NCBI GenBank assembly: GCA_012031455.1
Contig: JAAUTM010000143.1
Location: forward strand, 1 to 5,265
Length of the DNA: 5,265 bases
From: Phycisphaerales bacterium
GTDB taxonomy: Bacteria; Planctomycetota; Phycisphaerae; Phycisphaerales; Phycisphaeraceae
Direction: 5' to 3'
The position numbers and the translations under genes were made by a program. The stretch's first letter is position 1; each line of letters starts with the position of its first letter. Below are positions 4,346 to 5,265 of the stretch, piece by piece. The notes beneath the pieces were generated by a model that ran no database searches, was not told the DNA's origin, and worked only from the letters and a program-made list of their open reading frames with translations.

Positions 4346-5265
4346 TCATGGCTTACTTGTAGTTGTCTGGTCTACGAAAAGCTCCAAAGCAGTGCGATCC
4401 ACCTGGCTCCAGGCGTTGTCTGCTCGCTGCTGCGCATCCTCCCGTGAACCAGCGGACGGTGATTTTCCGGCCAGGCGCCAGGCTCGAAAGAAAATTTGTT
4501 CGTGTGGAAGCATCGCTTCATACAAAGTTCTGCTGCGGTCGGCCTGTTCCAAACTCGGAGCCTTGAGTTCCAGCGCCAATCCGCTACGCACTCGTGCCAT
4601 TTTGCGCGGGCAATCGGCGACCAGCCCTTGGCCTCAAGTTCCCTGGATTCCACCTGCAACCCTTTGAGAAGGATGCTGGCCAGCACCACGCCACCCAGTT
4701 CATTGGGACGAACACCATCAAATGTCAATGGTTCCCCATCCGTCTGGCTGGCTTGTTCGTAAATAGCCTGGCTGAACTCCGTCAGGTCGATGCAGTTGAC
4801 CTGATGCTGTCGAGCTGTCTGCATGACCCATTCACTGAGCTTGCGTAGTTGCGGATTGAGTGTCGTGCTGTCCACCCGCGTCGAGACACCGGGCTGAGTA
4901 GCGCTGGGTCCCAGCAGGATGACACTTCGTACCCCTGCCTGAGCTTTCACACGCTCCACCAGCAAGCCCAAGTTTTGCGGAATGGTGCTTTCCAATTCTG
5001 CCAAATCCGGCAGCGGGGCTGATGGCGATGGATCATCGGGTGACCGGGTTACGGGTAAAAGATCGTTGATGCCCAAGGCGATGAACACCACCTGGGGCTG
5101 ACTGATGCTCAGGAGGTCATCGATCCAGGTGAGGGTGGAAGTGATCGTGGCTCCGTCGTAGCCGCCGTTGATAAATCGAAGCTTGTCATGAGGGCGAATC
5201 GACAGCATGGCCGTGGCAAAACGCACGCGGGTAGGTGAAGGTCTGGGTGACCTGATCGCCCACAA
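4346..5265 (-). CDS. SGNH/GDSL-fold protein, 5' partial, two frame breaks, active site altered
   Basis: The protein enters from the right edge already in block I. In the frame starting at 5263 it reads VGDQVTQTFTYPRAF. After one base is removed from AAAA (5218-5221, plus strand) it continues ATAMLSIRPHDKLRFINGGY, which is block II with its Gly. Block III is VVFIALGINDL (GxND, 5073-5062) and block V is LTFDGVRPNELGGVVLA (DGVRPN at 4719-4702). The frame then breaks at 4600-4603: adding one base gives IARAKMARVRSGLALELKAP and a helical C-terminus with LYEAMLPHEQIFFRAWR, ending at TGA (4348-4346). If unrepaired, the frame runs on to 4372 with a Trp/Arg/Cys-rich, unnatural tail. SGNH hydrolases are esterases or lipases using Ser (GDS), Gly, Asn and His (DxxH). 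Here Ser is replaced by Gln and His by Arg, so hydrolase activity is doubtful and a binding role is possible. A signal peptide cannot be judged because the 5' end is missing. Confidence 0.8.

Noticed and set aside
4346..4600. Separate small gene starting at ATG 4600
   Set aside because: It has no ribosome binding site and its sequence continues the helix of the preceding SGNH frame once one base is added, so it is the C-terminus of that protein.
4598..4606. Programmed -1 frameshift at the AAAATGG site in the SGNH gene
   Set aside because: The run does not form a classical slippery heptamer (the preceding codon GCA cannot re-pair as CGC), there is no clear stimulatory structure, and the gene has another homopolymer break that programmed slippage would not explain.

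Overview
The window reads almost entirely on the minus strand and looks like a piece of a moderately GC-rich planctomycete-type genome, most likely Phycisphaerae or a relative. That placement is an inference from two family-level impressions: a very long secretin with TPR and Pro/Ala/Lys-rich N-terminal parts, and an SGNH-fold protein of a style I associate with planctomycetes. No rRNA, tRNA, CRISPR array or mobile element was seen.

Layout, in the direction of transcription (high to low coordinates). (1) 5265-4346: an SGNH/GDSL-fold protein whose 5' end lies outside the window. Its reading frame is broken twice, at 5218-5221 and 4600-4603. When the frames are joined, the usual nucleophile motif GDS reads GDQ and the catalytic His of block V reads Arg, so it may be a pseudo-enzyme. 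(2) 4345-4104: a 242-base non-coding leader with a small hairpin at 4126-4149 and a strong AGGAGG ribosome binding site. (3) 4103-188: what I read as ONE large gene of about 1,300 codons, broken into pieces by frame changes. It encodes a signal peptide, TPR-like helices, a Pro/Ala/Lys linker of about 270 residues, a second TPR/coiled-coil block, an STN-like N0 domain, an N-domain region and a GspD/PilQ-type secretin barrel. Automated gene calling would split it into four or more unrelated-looking small genes. (4) 143-102: a strong intrinsic terminator. (5) 81-53: a good minus-strand sigma70-like promoter (TTGACA, 17 bases, TGTAAA) that probably starts the next unit beyond the window's left edge.

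The frame breaks matter most for anyone using this sequence. At least seven occur between 5265 and 2000. Most sit in short homopolymers (AAAA, GGG, GGGGG, TTTT), and each is repaired by one base without leaving stops. The last 1.8 kb of the secretin is clean. The coding signal continues smoothly across every break, which points to indel errors in the assembly, or less likely to very recent gene decay. With the frames restored, the large protein is predicted to be exported by its own signal peptide, to reach through the periplasm with its helical and Pro-rich parts, and to form a gated outer-membrane channel with its C-terminus. No secretion ATPase, pilin or inner-membrane platform gene is in the window, so its partner system is unknown.
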